Origin: Streptomyces griseoloalbus | GTDB lineage: Bacteria > Actinomycetota > Actinomycetes > Streptomycetales > Streptomycetaceae | NCBI GenBank assembly: GCA_014650015.1 | Contig: BMUD01000020.1 | Location: 1-64,000, forward strand | Reading direction: 5' to 3' | Length of the DNA: 64,000 nt | In this document: one piece after another, positions 27,491 to 39,659 of the stretch | Numbering within the stretch: the first letter of the stretch is position 1 | How the letters are laid out: each line of letters starts with the position of its first letter | Position numbers and translations under genes: made by a program | The notes under the pieces: model-generated | Told to the model about the DNA's origin: nothing | What the model saw: only the letters and a program-made list of their open reading frames with translations | Database searches by the model: none

Positions 27491-28375
27491 GTGAGCAGCA
27501 CATCGGTGTCGTCGCAGGGCTTCGAGGTCGTACGGGGGCGCGGCTACCGCCCCTTGCAGGTGATCGCGTACGTCGAGGCCCTCTCGGGGGATCGTGACGC
27601 CGCCTGGGAGCGGGCCGCGCGGCTCACCGTGCTCGCCCGGGAGATGGAGGAGGAGCTGGTGCTGCTGCGGGAGCGGGTGGCGGGGCTGGCTCCCCAGACG
27701 TACGAGTCGCTGGGGGAGAGCGCGCGCCGGCTGTTCGAGCTGGCCCAGGAGGAAGCGGTGGCCGTACGGGAGGCGGCGCGGCAGCAGGCGCAGGACGTCA
27801 CGGACCTGGCGCAGGACGACGCGACCGGCGTGCGGGAGGCCGCGCAGGCGTACGCCGACACGGTGCGCGCCGACGCCGACGAACACGCCCGGCAGCGGCT
27901 GCTCGCCGCCCGCGCGGAGGCCGACGACATCCGGATCGGGGCCCGGCTCGAGGTGAAGGAACGGCGCGGGGAGATGCTGGCGGAGCTGCGGGAGACGCGG
28001 CAGCGCACCTCCGAGATGCTCGCCGAGCGGGCCGAGGAGCAGGCACGGCGGCTGGACGAGGTGGAGCGGGAGGAGGCCGCACGCGGGGCCGCGCTGGCTG
28101 CTCGTCACGCGGAGGCGGAGGCACGCGCCGAGAAGGTGCTGGCCGAGGCCCGGCAGGTCTTCGCCGACGCGGAGGAATCGGCCCGGCGCCGCGCGGAGGA
28201 GGCACGGGAGCGCGCGGCGGAGGTGCTGGCCGAGGCGCGCGTCCGCGCGGAGGGCATCGCGCGGGAGACCGAGCGGGTGCTGCGCGACCACGCCGAGACG
28301 CGGGAGAGCGTCCAGACGCACATGGACCACGTGTGCGCCAGCCTCAGCGCGCTGACCGGCCGGGTGGTGGAGTGA
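27491..28375 (+). CDS. Coiled-coil protein, DivIVA/cellulose-binding-annotated family
   Basis: The 294-residue protein has a short N-terminal module (FEVVRGRGYRPLQVIAYVE ALSG) that resembles the crossed-loop start of DivIVA-like proteins, then an almost unbroken coiled coil rich in Ala, Glu and Arg (about residues 40-275). Streptomyces homologues are often annotated as cellulose-binding, with weak support. Proteins of this shape (Scy, FilP, DivIVA) organise tip growth or cytoskeletal scaffolds, so a structural role in polar growth is plausible but not shown. The GTG at 27491 is preferred because GGAGAGGGG precedes it; a start 6 codons earlier is open. Confidence 0.75.
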   Translation: MSSTSVSSQGFEVVRGRGYRPLQVIAYVEALSGDRDAAWERAARLTVLAREMEEELVLLRERVAGLAPQTYESLGESARRLFELAQEEAVAVREAARQQAQDVTDLAQDDATGVREAAQAYADTVRADADEHARQRLLAARAEADDIRIGARLEVKERRGEMLAELRETRQRTSEMLAERAEEQARRLDEVEREEAARGAALAARHAEAEARAEKVLAEARQVFADAEESARRRAEEARERAAEVLAEARVRAEGIARETERVLRDHAETRESVQTHMDHVCASLSALTGRVVE

Positions 28376-28422
28376 GCCGGCCCTGGACAGGGGGCCTCCG
28401 GCCGCTCGCGGGTCCTGCCCGG

Positions 28423-28501
28423 GTGTCGAGCCGTCCGTGTGTCGAGCCGTCTGGGTGTCGAGCCGTCCGTGTGTCGAGCCGTCTGGTGCCGAGCCGTCCG
28501 G
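28423..28501. repeat. 16-bp tandem repeat between convergent genes
   Basis: Five consecutive copies of GTGTCGAGCCGTCCGT/GTGTCGAGCCGTCTGG occur, with the two variants alternating; the fourth copy is 15 bp. They lie between the coiled-coil gene and the convergent exporter gene (gap 28376-28603). I see no coding use. The gap also starts with a GGCCCTGGACAGGGGGCC hairpin at about 28379-28396. Confidence 0.9.
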
Positions 28502-28603
28502 GTGCGCGGCCGCCACCGGTGCGGTATCGGCCGCGCGGTCACGGGGCTTCGCAGCGGGTTCCCTCGCAGCGGCTTCCCATCGGCTCCCGTCGCGGACGGG
28601 CCG

Positions 28604-30115
28604 TCACGGCAAGCGTTCCTGCTGGTCCTTGAGGAGCGGGAACCTGCGCGGTGCGAGCACCAGCAGGACGAGGAGCGCCAGTGCCGCCGCGCCCGCCGCG
28701 CCGAGGTAGACCGCGTGCACGGCGTCCGCGACGGCCCGGCGGGTCGCCTCGGGGACGGCGCCCGCGTCCAGCGCGTGGGTGACGGAGTCCAGGTCGTTCG
28801 CGCCGCCGAGGCGGGCGGCCAGGACGCCGTTGGCGACCGCGCCGAAGAGAGCCGCCCCCACGGTCTGGCCGGTCTGCCGGCAGAAGAGGATCGACGCGGT
28901 CGCCGTGCCGCGTTCCTCCCATGCCACCGACGACTGCACCCCGATGATCAGGGGGAGTTGGAACAGGCCGAGCGCCGCGCCCAGCAGACACATCAGCAGG
29001 GCCGGCTGCCACGCCTGGCCGGGGTAGGGGAGGAAGGGGAAGGCGAAGAGGACGAGCGCGGCCGTGCCGATGCCGATCATCGCCGTGTTGCGGAACCCGA
29101 TGCGGCGGTACACGTGCTGGCTCAGGGCGGCCGAGATCGGCCAGGTCAACGTCCATACGGAGAGCACGAATCCGGCGGCCACGGGCGCGAGGCCGAGCAC
29201 CGACTGCGCGTAGGTGGGCAGGAAGACGGTCGGGGCGACCATGAGCAGACCCAGCGCGCCCAGCGCCAGATTCACCGCGAGGATCGTCCGGCGGCGCCAC
29301 ACCCAGCCGGGGATGATCGGCTCCGCCGCACGGTGTTCCACCACGATGACGACGGCAAGGAGCGCGATCCCCGCCGCGAACAGGGCGAGTGACGGGGCGG
29401 ACAGCCAGGGCCAGGCGACCCCGCCCTGCACGAGAGCGGTGAGCAGGACGCCGCCGCAGGCGAAGACCGCGCACGCGCCCGCCCAGTCCACCCGCGCGGG
29501 ACGGCGGTTCTCCCGCCGGGGTTCGTGCAGGTGACGGACGATCAGCCACAACGCCACGGCGCCCACGGGCAGGTTGACGAGGAAGATCCAGCGCCAGTCG
29601 GCGTAACCGGCGAGCACCCCGCCGATGCCGGGACCGGCCACCGCGGAGACCGCCCACACCGTGGACAGCCGGGCCTGGATCCTCGGGCGCTCCTCCAGCG
29701 GGTACAGGTCGGCGGCGAGCGTCTGGACCGTGCCCTGGAGGGCGCCGCCGCCCAGCCCCTGCACCACACGGAACGCGATGAGCGCGGCCATGTTCCAGGC
29801 CAGCGCGCACAGCAGCGAACCCAGCAGGAACAGCGCGGCGCCCGCGACGAGGACCGGTTTGCGGCCGAAGGTGTCGGAGAGCTTGCCGTAGACCGGCAGG
29901 GAGACCGTCACGGCCAGCAGGTAGCCGGAGAAGAGCCAGGAGAAGTAGGAGAACCCGCCGAGGTCGCCGACGATCTGGGGGACGGCCGTGGAGACGATGG
30001 TGGAGTCGAGTGCCGCCAGCGCCATCGCGAGCATCAGCGCGGCGACGACGGCTGTGCGCCGCCCGGCCGCCGCGGCGTGCGCGCTGTCGCGTGTCACTGG
30101 TTCGGTGCTGCCCAC
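28604..30115 (-). CDS. MFS multidrug exporter, DHA2 (14-helix) family
   Basis: The 503-residue protein has about 14 hydrophobic helices. Motif C-like and antiporter features of the EmrB/QacA group are visible: LDSTIVSTAVPQIVGDL in helix 1, GKLSDTFGRKPVL (motif A) after helix 2, RVVQGLGGGALQGTVQTL (motif B), and VAGPGIGGVLAGYADWRWIFLVNLPVG (motif C). Such pumps expel drugs or secondary metabolites with proton exchange. The GTG at 30115 has GAGGAAGGGA upstream. No TetR/MarR regulator is adjacent, though the divergent ABC operon shares the 438-bp gap. Substrate unknown. Confidence 0.93.
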   Translation of the reverse strand: MGSTEPVTRDSAHAAAAGRRTAVVAALMLAMALAALDSTIVSTAVPQIVGDLGGFSYFSWLFSGYLLAVTVSLPVYGKLSDTFGRKPVLVAGAALFLLGSLLCALAWNMAALIAFRVVQGLGGGALQGTVQTLAADLYPLEERPRIQARLSTVWAVSAVAGPGIGGVLAGYADWRWIFLVNLPVGAVALWLIVRHLHEPRRENRRPARVDWAGACAVFACGGVLLTALVQGGVAWPWLSAPSLALFAAGIALLAVVIVVEHRAAEPIIPGWVWRRRTILAVNLALGALGLLMVAPTVFLPTYAQSVLGLAPVAAGFVLSVWTLTWPISAALSQHVYRRIGFRNTAMIGIGTAALVLFAFPFLPYPGQAWQPALLMCLLGAALGLFQLPLIIGVQSSVAWEERGTATASILFCRQTGQTVGAALFGAVANGVLAARLGGANDLDSVTHALDAGAVPEATRRAVADAVHAVYLGAAGAAALALLVLLVLAPRRFPLLKDQQERLP

Positions 30116-30374
30116 CCGGGGTCCCTTCCTCGAGGTTTCGTGCCCCCTGCACATGTCTGCCGCGGACAGCTTCGCATTCGACCCTGACGCGGCGGGAGGG
30201 TGGAGCGTCGGGTGGGCCGTCAGGAGGAGACGACCCCGAGACGGACTCCACCCGTCGGTGGAGGGCCCCTAGGGGGACCTCCGTACTACGGCTCGGGGAG
30301 GGTTCGTACCGGCGGAGGACGAGAGACGGGGGCGGTCGTCCTTAACCTGGCTTTATGCCGCCGGGGGGCGGTTG

Positions 30375-30419
30375 AGCGCAGTACCGGGGGTGGGGTTTTC
30401 CTCAGGAAAAGACTGCGCT
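30375..30419. promoter_or_regulatory. Nested inverted repeats upstream of ABC operon 1
   Basis: In the 438-bp gap 30116-30553, an inner perfect palindrome TTTTCCT-C-AGGAAAA (30396-30410) is enclosed by AGCGCAGT (30375-30382) and its inverse ACTGCGCT (30412-30419). The inner element is AT-rich and looks like an operator. It is about 145 bp before the ABC ATPase start. An attenuator or terminator-like RNA hairpin is also possible. The remainder of the gap shows no gene. Confidence 0.65.
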
Positions 30420-30553
30420 GAACACCAGGGCGCTCGAACCCTGTCCACCGCGAGACTGAAGCCCGTCGCACGAACACGCACCGAGCGGCCGCCGGCAGGA
30501 CCGCGGCCGCCGGGGCACCGCTTTCACTTGCTGACCGACATAGGAGACTTACC

Positions 30554-31342
30554 GTGACATCGGCTGTGACCATTCCCAGGCACGGGGGCACTGGAGGGCG
30601 TACGGCCGTTGCCGCGCGGGCGCGGCAGGTCGTGAAGGCGTACGGGTCCGGGGAGACCCGTGTCGTCGCCCTCGACCACGTCGACGTGGACATCGCCCGC
30701 GGCCAGTTCACCGCGATCATGGGCCCCTCGGGGTCCGGCAAGTCCACGCTGATGCACTGCCTGGCCGGGCTCGACACCGTCACCGGCGGTCGGATTTATC
30801 TGGACGAGACCGAGATCACCGGTCTGAAGGACAAGAAGCTCACGCGGCTGCGCCGGGACCGGATCGGGTTCATCTTCCAGGCGTACAACCTGCTGCCGAC
30901 GCTGAACGCGATCGAGAACATCACGCTGCCCATGGACATCGCCGGCCGCAAGCACGACCGGGCGTGGCTGGACCGGGTCGTGGAGACCGTCGGGCTCGCC
31001 GGGCGGCTGAAGCACCGGCCGACGCAGTTGTCCGGTGGTCAGCAGCAGCGGGTCGCCGTGGCGCGGGCGCTGGCGGCCCGGCCGGAGATCATCTTCGGTG
31101 ACGAGCCGACCGGAAACCTCGACTCGCGCGCGGGCGCCGAGGTGCTCGGCTTCCTGCGCCGCTCGGTGGACGAGCTGGGCCAGACCATCGTGATGGTCAC
31201 CCACGACCCGGTCGCCGCCTCCTACGCGGACCGGGTGCTGTATCTCGCCGACGGCCGGATCGTCGACGAGATGCACCAGCCGACGGCCGAGCAGGTCCTG
31301 GACCGCATGAAGGACTTCGACGCCCGGGGGCGCACGTCATGA
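30554..31342 (+). CDS. ABC transporter ATP-binding protein, LolD/MacB type (system 1)
   Basis: The 262-residue ATPase has Walker A GPSGSGKST, signature LSGGQQQRVAVARAL, Walker B IIFGDEPTGNLDSR and the H-loop VTHDPV. The GNLDS and FQAYNLLPTL segments assign it to the MacB/LolD/FtsE branch that powers mechanotransmission rather than classic transport. The GTG at 30554 has AGGAG upstream. Its stop overlaps the permease start (ATGA). It is closely similar to the ATPase at 61393-62163, including the end FDA(R/K)GRTS, so the two are paralogues. Likely substrates are antimicrobial peptides or lipid-linked molecules; none can be named from sequence. Confidence 0.94.
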   Translation: MTSAVTIPRHGGTGGRTAVAARARQVVKAYGSGETRVVALDHVDVDIARGQFTAIMGPSGSGKSTLMHCLAGLDTVTGGRIYLDETEITGLKDKKLTRLRRDRIGFIFQAYNLLPTLNAIENITLPMDIAGRKHDRAWLDRVVETVGLAGRLKHRPTQLSGGQQQRVAVARALAARPEIIFGDEPTGNLDSRAGAEVLGFLRRSVDELGQTIVMVTHDPVAASYADRVLYLADGRIVDEMHQPTAEQVLDRMKDFDARGRTS

Positions 31343-33918
31343 CCGTCTGGAAGACCTCGATGCGCAACGTCCTCGCGCACAAGGGGCGGATGGCGCTGTC
31401 CGCGGTGGCGGTGCTGCTGTCGGTGGCGTTCGTGTGCGGGACGCTGGTGTTCACGGACACCATGAACACGACGTTCGACAAGCTGTTCGCGGCCACGTCG
31501 TCGGACGTCACGGTGAGCGCCAAGGGCGCCTCCGACAGTGGTGAGACGACCTCCGACACCGGCAAGCCGCCGGTGATGCCGGCCTCCGTGCTCGGTGAGG
31601 TGCGGGGCGCGGACGGCGTGAAGTCGGCCGAGGGCACGGTGTTCTCCACCTCGGTGACCGTCGTCGACGGCGACAAGGACAAGCTGTCGCCGACCAGCGG
31701 CGCCCCGACCATCGTCGGCAGCTGGAACAGCAACGAGGCGCGCACCATGAGGATCACCTCCGGCGCGGCGCCGAAGGGCGCCGAGCAGGTGATGGTGGAC
31801 GCCGACACCGCCGACAAGCACGACCTGAAGCTCGGGGACGGGATATCCGTCATCACCGCGGTCGGCACGCACACCGCGAAGATCTCCGGTATCGCCGACT
31901 TCACCGTCACCAACCCCGGTGCCGCGATCTTCTACCTGGACACGAAGACCGCGCAGCGGACCCTGGTCGGTGAGAGCGGCGTCTACACCAACGTCAACGT
32001 CACCGCCGCGGCCGGCGTCAGTGACGCCCGGCTGAAGAAGAGCGTGGTGGCCGCGCTCGGCGGCGACTACAAGGTGCAGACCGCCGAGGAGACGGCGGAG
32101 GCCAACCAGAAGAGCGTCGAGGGCTTCATGAACGTCATGAAGTACGCGATGCTCGGCTTCGCCGGGATCGCCTTCCTCGTCGGCATCTTCCTGATCATCA
32201 ACACCTTCTCCATGCTGGTCGCCCAGCGCACCCGGGAGATCGGTCTGATGCGGGCGATCGGTTCGTCCCGCAAGCAGGTCAACCGCTCGGTGCTGGTCGA
32301 GGCGCTGCTGCTCGGGGTGTTCGGCTCGGTCCTCGGTGTCGGCGCGGGCGTCGGTCTCGCGGTCGGCCTGATGAAGCTCATGGGCATGATGGGCATGGAC
32401 CTGTCCACAAACGACCTCACGGTGGCCTGGACGACCCCGGCGCTCGGACTGCTCCTCGGTGTGGTCGTCACCGTGCTCGCCGCCTATCTGCCCGCCCGGC
32501 GGGCCGGCAGGATCTCCCCGATGGCCGCGCTGCGCGACGCCGGTACCCCGGCGGACGGCAGGGCCGGCTTGATACGGGGCGCGATCGGCCTGGTCCTCAC
32601 CGGCGCCGGCGGCTTCTCCCTCTACCTGGCGGGCGCCGCGGACAAGGCCACGGACGGTTCCCTGTGGCTGGGTCTGGGCGTGGTGCTGTCCCTGATCGGG
32701 TTCGTCGTCATCGGTCCGGTGCTGGCGAGCGGCGTGGTCCGGGTGCTCGGCGCGATCCTGCTGCGCGCCTTCGGCCCCGTCGGCCGCATGGCGGAGCGCA
32801 ACGCCCTGCGCAACCCGCGCCGCACCGGCGCGACGGGCGCCGCGCTGATGATCGGCCTCGCCCTGGTGGCCTGTCTGTCGGTGGTCGGCTCCTCCATGGT
32901 GGCCTCCGCCACCGACGAGCTCGACAAGGCCGTCGGCACGGACTTCATCATCCAGTCCGACAACGGCCAGCTGATCACTCCGCAGGCCGTCGAGGCCGCG
33001 AAGTCGGCGCCGGGGGTCGACCGGGTCACCGAGTACAAGTGGACCGAGGCCGACTTCACCACGCCCGACGGCAAGACGCTGAAGGAGACGGCGATCACGG
33101 CGGCCGACCCGACGTACGCGACCGACCTGCGGGTCGAGACGGTGGCCGGGAAGCTGAGCGACGCCTACCGGCCCGACTCGATGTCCGTCCACGAGGACTT
33201 CGCGAAGGACCACGGCATCGGCATCGGCTCGAAGATCGAGATCGCGTTCAAGGACGGCTCGACGGGCGCGCTGACGGTCCGGGCGATCACCAGCAGTGAG
33301 GCCGTCGTCGACTCCGGCGCGATGTACACGTCCATCGACACCCTCGCCACGTACGTGCCGGCCGACAAGATGCCGCTGGACATGCTGCTCTTCGTTTCGG
33401 CGAAGGACGGGCAGCAGGAGGCCGCGTACACGTCGCTGAAGGACTCGCTGCACGACTACCCGCAGTACACCGTGCGCGACCAGACCGACTACAAGGAAGC
33501 GCTGAAGGACCAGATCGGTCAGCTGCTGAACATGATCTACGGTCTGCTGGCCCTGGCGATCGTCGTCGCGATCCTCGGTGTGGTGAACACCCTGGCCCTG
33601 TCGGTGGTGGAGCGCACCCGGGAGATCGGCCTGATGCGGGCCATCGGCCTCTCGCGCCGGCAGCTGCGCCGCATGATCCGCATGGAGTCGGTCGTGATCG
33701 CCCTCTTCGGTGCCCTGCTGGGCCTGGGGCTGGGCATGGGCTGGGGCGCCACCGCGCAGCAGCTGCTCGCCCTGGAGGGCCTGAAGGTCCTCGACATCCC
33801 GTGGCCGACGATCATCGGCGTGTTCATCGGCTCGGCCTTCGTGGGCCTGTTCGCGGCCCTGGTCCCGGCCTTCCGCGCCGGCCGCATGAACGTCCTGAAC
33901 GCCATCGCCACCGACTAG
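31339..33918 (+). CDS. MacB/FtsX-type ABC permease (system 1)
   Basis: The 859-residue permease has an N-terminal helix (KGRMALSAVAVLLSVAFVCG), a large extracytoplasmic domain, three helices with the FtsX motif (FAGIAFLVGIFLIINTFSMLVAQRTREIGLMRAIGSSR), a central set of helices, a second extracytoplasmic domain, and a second FtsX triplet ending in VVERTREIGLMRAIGLSRRQ. That duplicated architecture, with two FtsX domains in one chain, is typical of actinobacterial systems. It works with the ATPase at 30554, with which it overlaps by four bases. The 842-residue permease at 58795-61323 has the same plan. Function is probably envelope stress response or lipid/peptide export. Confidence 0.92.
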   Translation: MTVWKTSMRNVLAHKGRMALSAVAVLLSVAFVCGTLVFTDTMNTTFDKLFAATSSDVTVSAKGASDSGETTSDTGKPPVMPASVLGEVRGADGVKSAEGTVFSTSVTVVDGDKDKLSPTSGAPTIVGSWNSNEARTMRITSGAAPKGAEQVMVDADTADKHDLKLGDGISVITAVGTHTAKISGIADFTVTNPGAAIFYLDTKTAQRTLVGESGVYTNVNVTAAAGVSDARLKKSVVAALGGDYKVQTAEETAEANQKSVEGFMNVMKYAMLGFAGIAFLVGIFLIINTFSMLVAQRTREIGLMRAIGSSRKQVNRSVLVEALLLGVFGSVLGVGAGVGLAVGLMKLMGMMGMDLSTNDLTVAWTTPALGLLLGVVVTVLAAYLPARRAGRISPMAALRDAGTPADGRAGLIRGAIGLVLTGAGGFSLYLAGAADKATDGSLWLGLGVVLSLIGFVVIGPVLASGVVRVLGAILLRAFGPVGRMAERNALRNPRRTGATGAALMIGLALVACLSVVGSSMVASATDELDKAVGTDFIIQSDNGQLITPQAVEAAKSAPGVDRVTEYKWTEADFTTPDGKTLKETAITAADPTYATDLRVETVAGKLSDAYRPDSMSVHEDFAKDHGIGIGSKIEIAFKDGSTGALTVRAITSSEAVVDSGAMYTSIDTLATYVPADKMPLDMLLFVSAKDGQQEAAYTSLKDSLHDYPQYTVRDQTDYKEALKDQIGQLLNMIYGLLALAIVVAILGVVNTLALSVVERTREIGLMRAIGLSRRQLRRMIRMESVVIALFGALLGLGLGMGWGATAQQLLALEGLKVLDIPWPTIIGVFIGSAFVGLFAALVPAFRAGRMNVLNAIATD

Positions 33919-33948
33919 CCACCGCATACGGGGGTTGCGGGGGAACAC

Positions 33949-33986
33949 CCGGCGCCGGGACGTCCTACGGGATGTCCCGGCGCCGG
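33949..33986 (+). terminator. Hairpin terminator after ABC operon 1
   Basis: A 17-bp stem (33949-33965 with 33970-33986, one G-T pair) and 4-base loop follows the permease stop by 31 bp. No T run follows, as is common for Streptomyces terminators. Confidence 0.8.
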
Positions 33987-34087
33987 GACGTCTTCTGCCG
34001 GTGCCCGGCCGCGCGACGCGGCGAGTGGGGGACGGGAGTTCCCGGCTGCCCGTCCGGCGTTCGAGGGCCGTGCAGGGCCGAACGGGG

Positions 34088-34114
34088 CTCCCAGGGGGCG
34101 CAGCCCCCTGGGAG
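34088..34114. terminator. GC hairpin of the common Streptomyces type
   Basis: CTCCCAGGGGGC-GCA-GCCCCCTGGGAG forms a perfect 12-bp stem with a triloop. This sequence type recurs in Streptomyces intergenic regions. Together with the hairpin at 33949 it fills the 342-bp gap between the permease and mfd; I see no gene there. Confidence 0.7.
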
Positions 34115-34260
34115 GGTGAGCACCGGGACGCCTCACCAGTCGACGGACGTTGTCCACAGCCCCGGCGCCCGCGAGCGCAGCGTCGTACGCTGGAGACCCC
34201 CGGCCCGCGGCGCGCGTCGGGCCCGTCGTGTTGCACACCCCCGGACGGAAAGCACCCCGA

Positions 34261-37798
<3,538 letters not shown>

Positions 37799-37818
<20 letters not shown>

Positions 37819-38100
37819 CGCCGGTTTTGGGTTCCTGCATTACGGGTCATGGACTCCTGGCCACGGTCATGGAGTCGCGGCCACGGTCATGGAGTCCTGA
37901 CCACGGCCGTGGAGTCGCGGCCACGGTCATGGAGTCCTGACTACGGCCGTGGAGTCGCGGCCACGGTCATGGAGTCCTGACCACGGCCGTGGAGTCGCGG
38001 CCACGGTCACGGAGTCCTGACTACGGCCATGGAGTCGCGGCCACGGTCACGGAGTCCTGACTACGGTCATGAATTCCTGACGACGGTGACGGTCCGGGTT
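37799..38100. repeat. Array of degenerate 20-bp repeats extending from the mfd stop codon
   Basis: From about 37861 to 38080 the sequence is an exact 20-bp ladder of units such as CCACGGTCATGGAGTCCTGA, alternating with CCACGGCCGTGGAGTCGCGG, so there is also a 40-bp higher period. Eleven or twelve units are clear. The last 20 bp of mfd (CGACGGTGCTGGGTTCCTGA, 37799-37818) fit the same unit at about 16 positions including the stop codon, and 37819-37860 hold two weaker copies. The array thus appears to have grown from the mfd 3' end. Many units contain CCACGGCCGTGG, a perfect palindrome. Confidence 0.9.
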
Positions 38101-38178
38101 CCCGGCGCATGCGTACACAGGAAACCGTCCACGGCAGGCAGAGGGTGCCGTGGACGGCCCTGACGGGTGCGCGAGGCG

Positions 38179-38364
38179 TTACGGCTGGTCGGGGCGATCG
38201 CGGTCCATGCCGAGCCGGCGTTCGGCCTGCTGCTGCCCGGTGTCGATCTGTTCCTCGTACTTGCCGCCGGTCCTCTCGTTCATTTTCCGTTCCGCGGCGT
38301 CCGAAGCCTGCTTGGCCTTCTCACGCGCCGCCTTGTTGCTCTTGAACTTGTCGAGGATGCCCAT
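38179..38364 (-). CDS. Small charged protein similar to MT0933-type antitoxins
   Basis: The 61-residue protein starts MGILDKFKSNKAAREKAKQA and contains RKMNERTGGKYEEQIDTGQQ, resembling the actinobacterial small-protein family annotated as MT0933-like antitoxin (a Lys/Glu-rich helix followed by TGGKY and D). The annotation as antitoxin comes from the M. tuberculosis homologue; no toxin gene is adjacent, so a stand-alone stress-related function is equally possible. GGAG lies 7 bases before the ATG at 38364. It diverges from the lipoprotein nuclease gene, and a DasR-type site is in the shared gap. Confidence 0.75.
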   Translation of the reverse strand: MGILDKFKSNKAAREKAKQASDAAERKMNERTGGKYEEQIDTGQQQAERRLGMDRDRPDQP

Positions 38365-38436
38365 CCAGAGCTCCTTCCGGAGTGACTCAGAACCGACGAT
38401 ACGCGCGGTTCGCGAGGAATGCCCAAATAGCCCTGA

Positions 38437-38452
38437 TGTGGTCTGGACCACT
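38437..38452. promoter_or_regulatory. DasR-type operator (dre)
   Basis: TGTGGTCTGGACCACT resembles the DasR response element (ACTGGTCTAGACCACT) at 13 of 16 positions and keeps the TGGTCTnGACCA core. DasR is the GntR-family N-acetylglucosamine regulator of Streptomyces. The site lies between the divergent MT0933-like and nuclease genes, about 85 bp before the nuclease GTG. Binding is inferred. Confidence 0.65.
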
Positions 38453-38536
38453 CGCGATCTGTCGTTCGCTACGGTGAGATGCGGGGTCGGCCCGCCCTCG
38501 CCGGGGCAGGGAACAGGAGAACAAGGGAGGGGCGCG

Positions 38537-39316
38537 GTGACGCGACACATGGGGTGGGGCGGAAGAGCCCGGCGTACGGGGCCGGCGGTGATCGCGGCGG
38601 TGGCTCTCCTCACCGGCTGTGAGGTGGTCCCGGACGCGGATACCCCCGCCGGAGTCGGAAGCGGGGGCGCCGCCTTGGACGGTCGTGCCGTCAGCCCGCT
38701 GGGCAACCCCGACGGCACCGAGCCGGGCCTCGCACCCCTGACCGGCGAGACGGACCGGGCCGCGGCCGTCGACCTCATCGGGAAGGTGGCGACCAAGGGC
38801 CGCGGACCGAGGACGGGCTACGACCGCGACGAGTTCGGCTACGCCTGGAAGGACACGGCCGACGGGGTCCCCCTGGCGAGGAACGGCTGCGACACCCGAA
38901 ACGATGTGCTCCGCCGCGACGGTCGGGACCTGCGCTTCCGGTCCGGTTCCGATTGTGTGGTGGTCGCCATGACCCTGGCCGATCCGTACACCGGGAAGAC
39001 GATCGAGTGGCGCAAGCAGCAGGCCGCCGAGGTGCAGATAGACCACGTGGTGCCGCTCTCCTACAGCTGGCAGATGGGCGCCTCGCGCTGGGCGGAGGAG
39101 AAGCGGGAGCGGCTGGCGAACGACACGCTCAATCTGATCCCGGTCGAGGGCCGGGCCAACTCGGCCAAGGGGGACTCCGGTCCGGCGTCCTGGCTCCCCC
39201 CGGACAAGGGCATACGGTGCGCGTACGCGGTCCGCTTCGCCCAGGTCGCCCTCAAGTACGAGATGCCGGTCACGGCGCCCGACAAGCGGATGATGCTGCG
39301 GCAGTGCGGCGGCTGA
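38537..39316 (+). CDS. Lipoprotein HNH-family (DUF1524-like) nuclease
   Basis: The 259-residue protein has a lipoprotein signal peptide: basic MTRHMGWGGRARR, hydrophobic helix and lipobox LLTGC with Cys28 as the lipidated residue. The catalytic module is of the DUF1524/HNH kind: QIDHVVPLSY with Asp169-His170, then NLIPVEGRANSAKGDSGP and the C-terminal KYEMPVTAPDKRMM. The DHxxP motif is the metal and catalytic site. An extracellular, membrane-anchored nuclease could digest DNA for phosphate or during development. The GTG at 38537 has GGGAGG upstream. A candidate DasR site lies in its promoter. Two cysteine pairs may stabilise it outside the cell. Confidence 0.88.
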   Translation: MTRHMGWGGRARRTGPAVIAAVALLTGCEVVPDADTPAGVGSGGAALDGRAVSPLGNPDGTEPGLAPLTGETDRAAAVDLIGKVATKGRGPRTGYDRDEFGYAWKDTADGVPLARNGCDTRNDVLRRDGRDLRFRSGSDCVVVAMTLADPYTGKTIEWRKQQAAEVQIDHVVPLSYSWQMGASRWAEEKRERLANDTLNLIPVEGRANSAKGDSGPASWLPPDKGIRCAYAVRFAQVALKYEMPVTAPDKRMMLRQCGG

Positions 39317-39659
39317 CCGGCGGCTGACCAGTGGTCGAGCGGCGGCTCGGCGGGGCTCGGCGGCGGGACATCGCTTCCCCGCCCACTGGGCCCGGCCCGG
39401 TCTGCCCCACGGCCCCTGACCGCGCGTCCATGCCCGGGCGGGTGCCACCGCCGAGTCCGTGCCACACGCGTCCATGACGGTCTCCGTCCCGCTCGCGGAC
39501 CGGCGCCGCTGGACGGGGCTGCCGTTCGACACCGACGGCGCTGCCGAGGTGCCCGGCGCGCCGGTGCCGGTCCGGTGCGCTGCGAGGCGGAGCGGGGACA
39601 CGAGACGCGGGTCGGGCCGAACGTATGGGTGCGGCACCCGCTGTGAGCCCCCGGGCACG
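39317..39659. other. Gap between nuclease and lipoprotein genes
   Basis: These 343 bp lie between two convergent genes. Open frames exist on both strands but lack a ribosome site and have poor codon bias. Short repeats of CGGCGG/GGCTCGGCGG occur near 39337-39362. I see no convincing terminator hairpin or gene. Confidence 0.45.

Noticed and set aside
37861-38080. Possible CRISPR array
   Set aside because: Units are contiguous 20-bp tandem copies with no unique spacers, and no cas genes are present.
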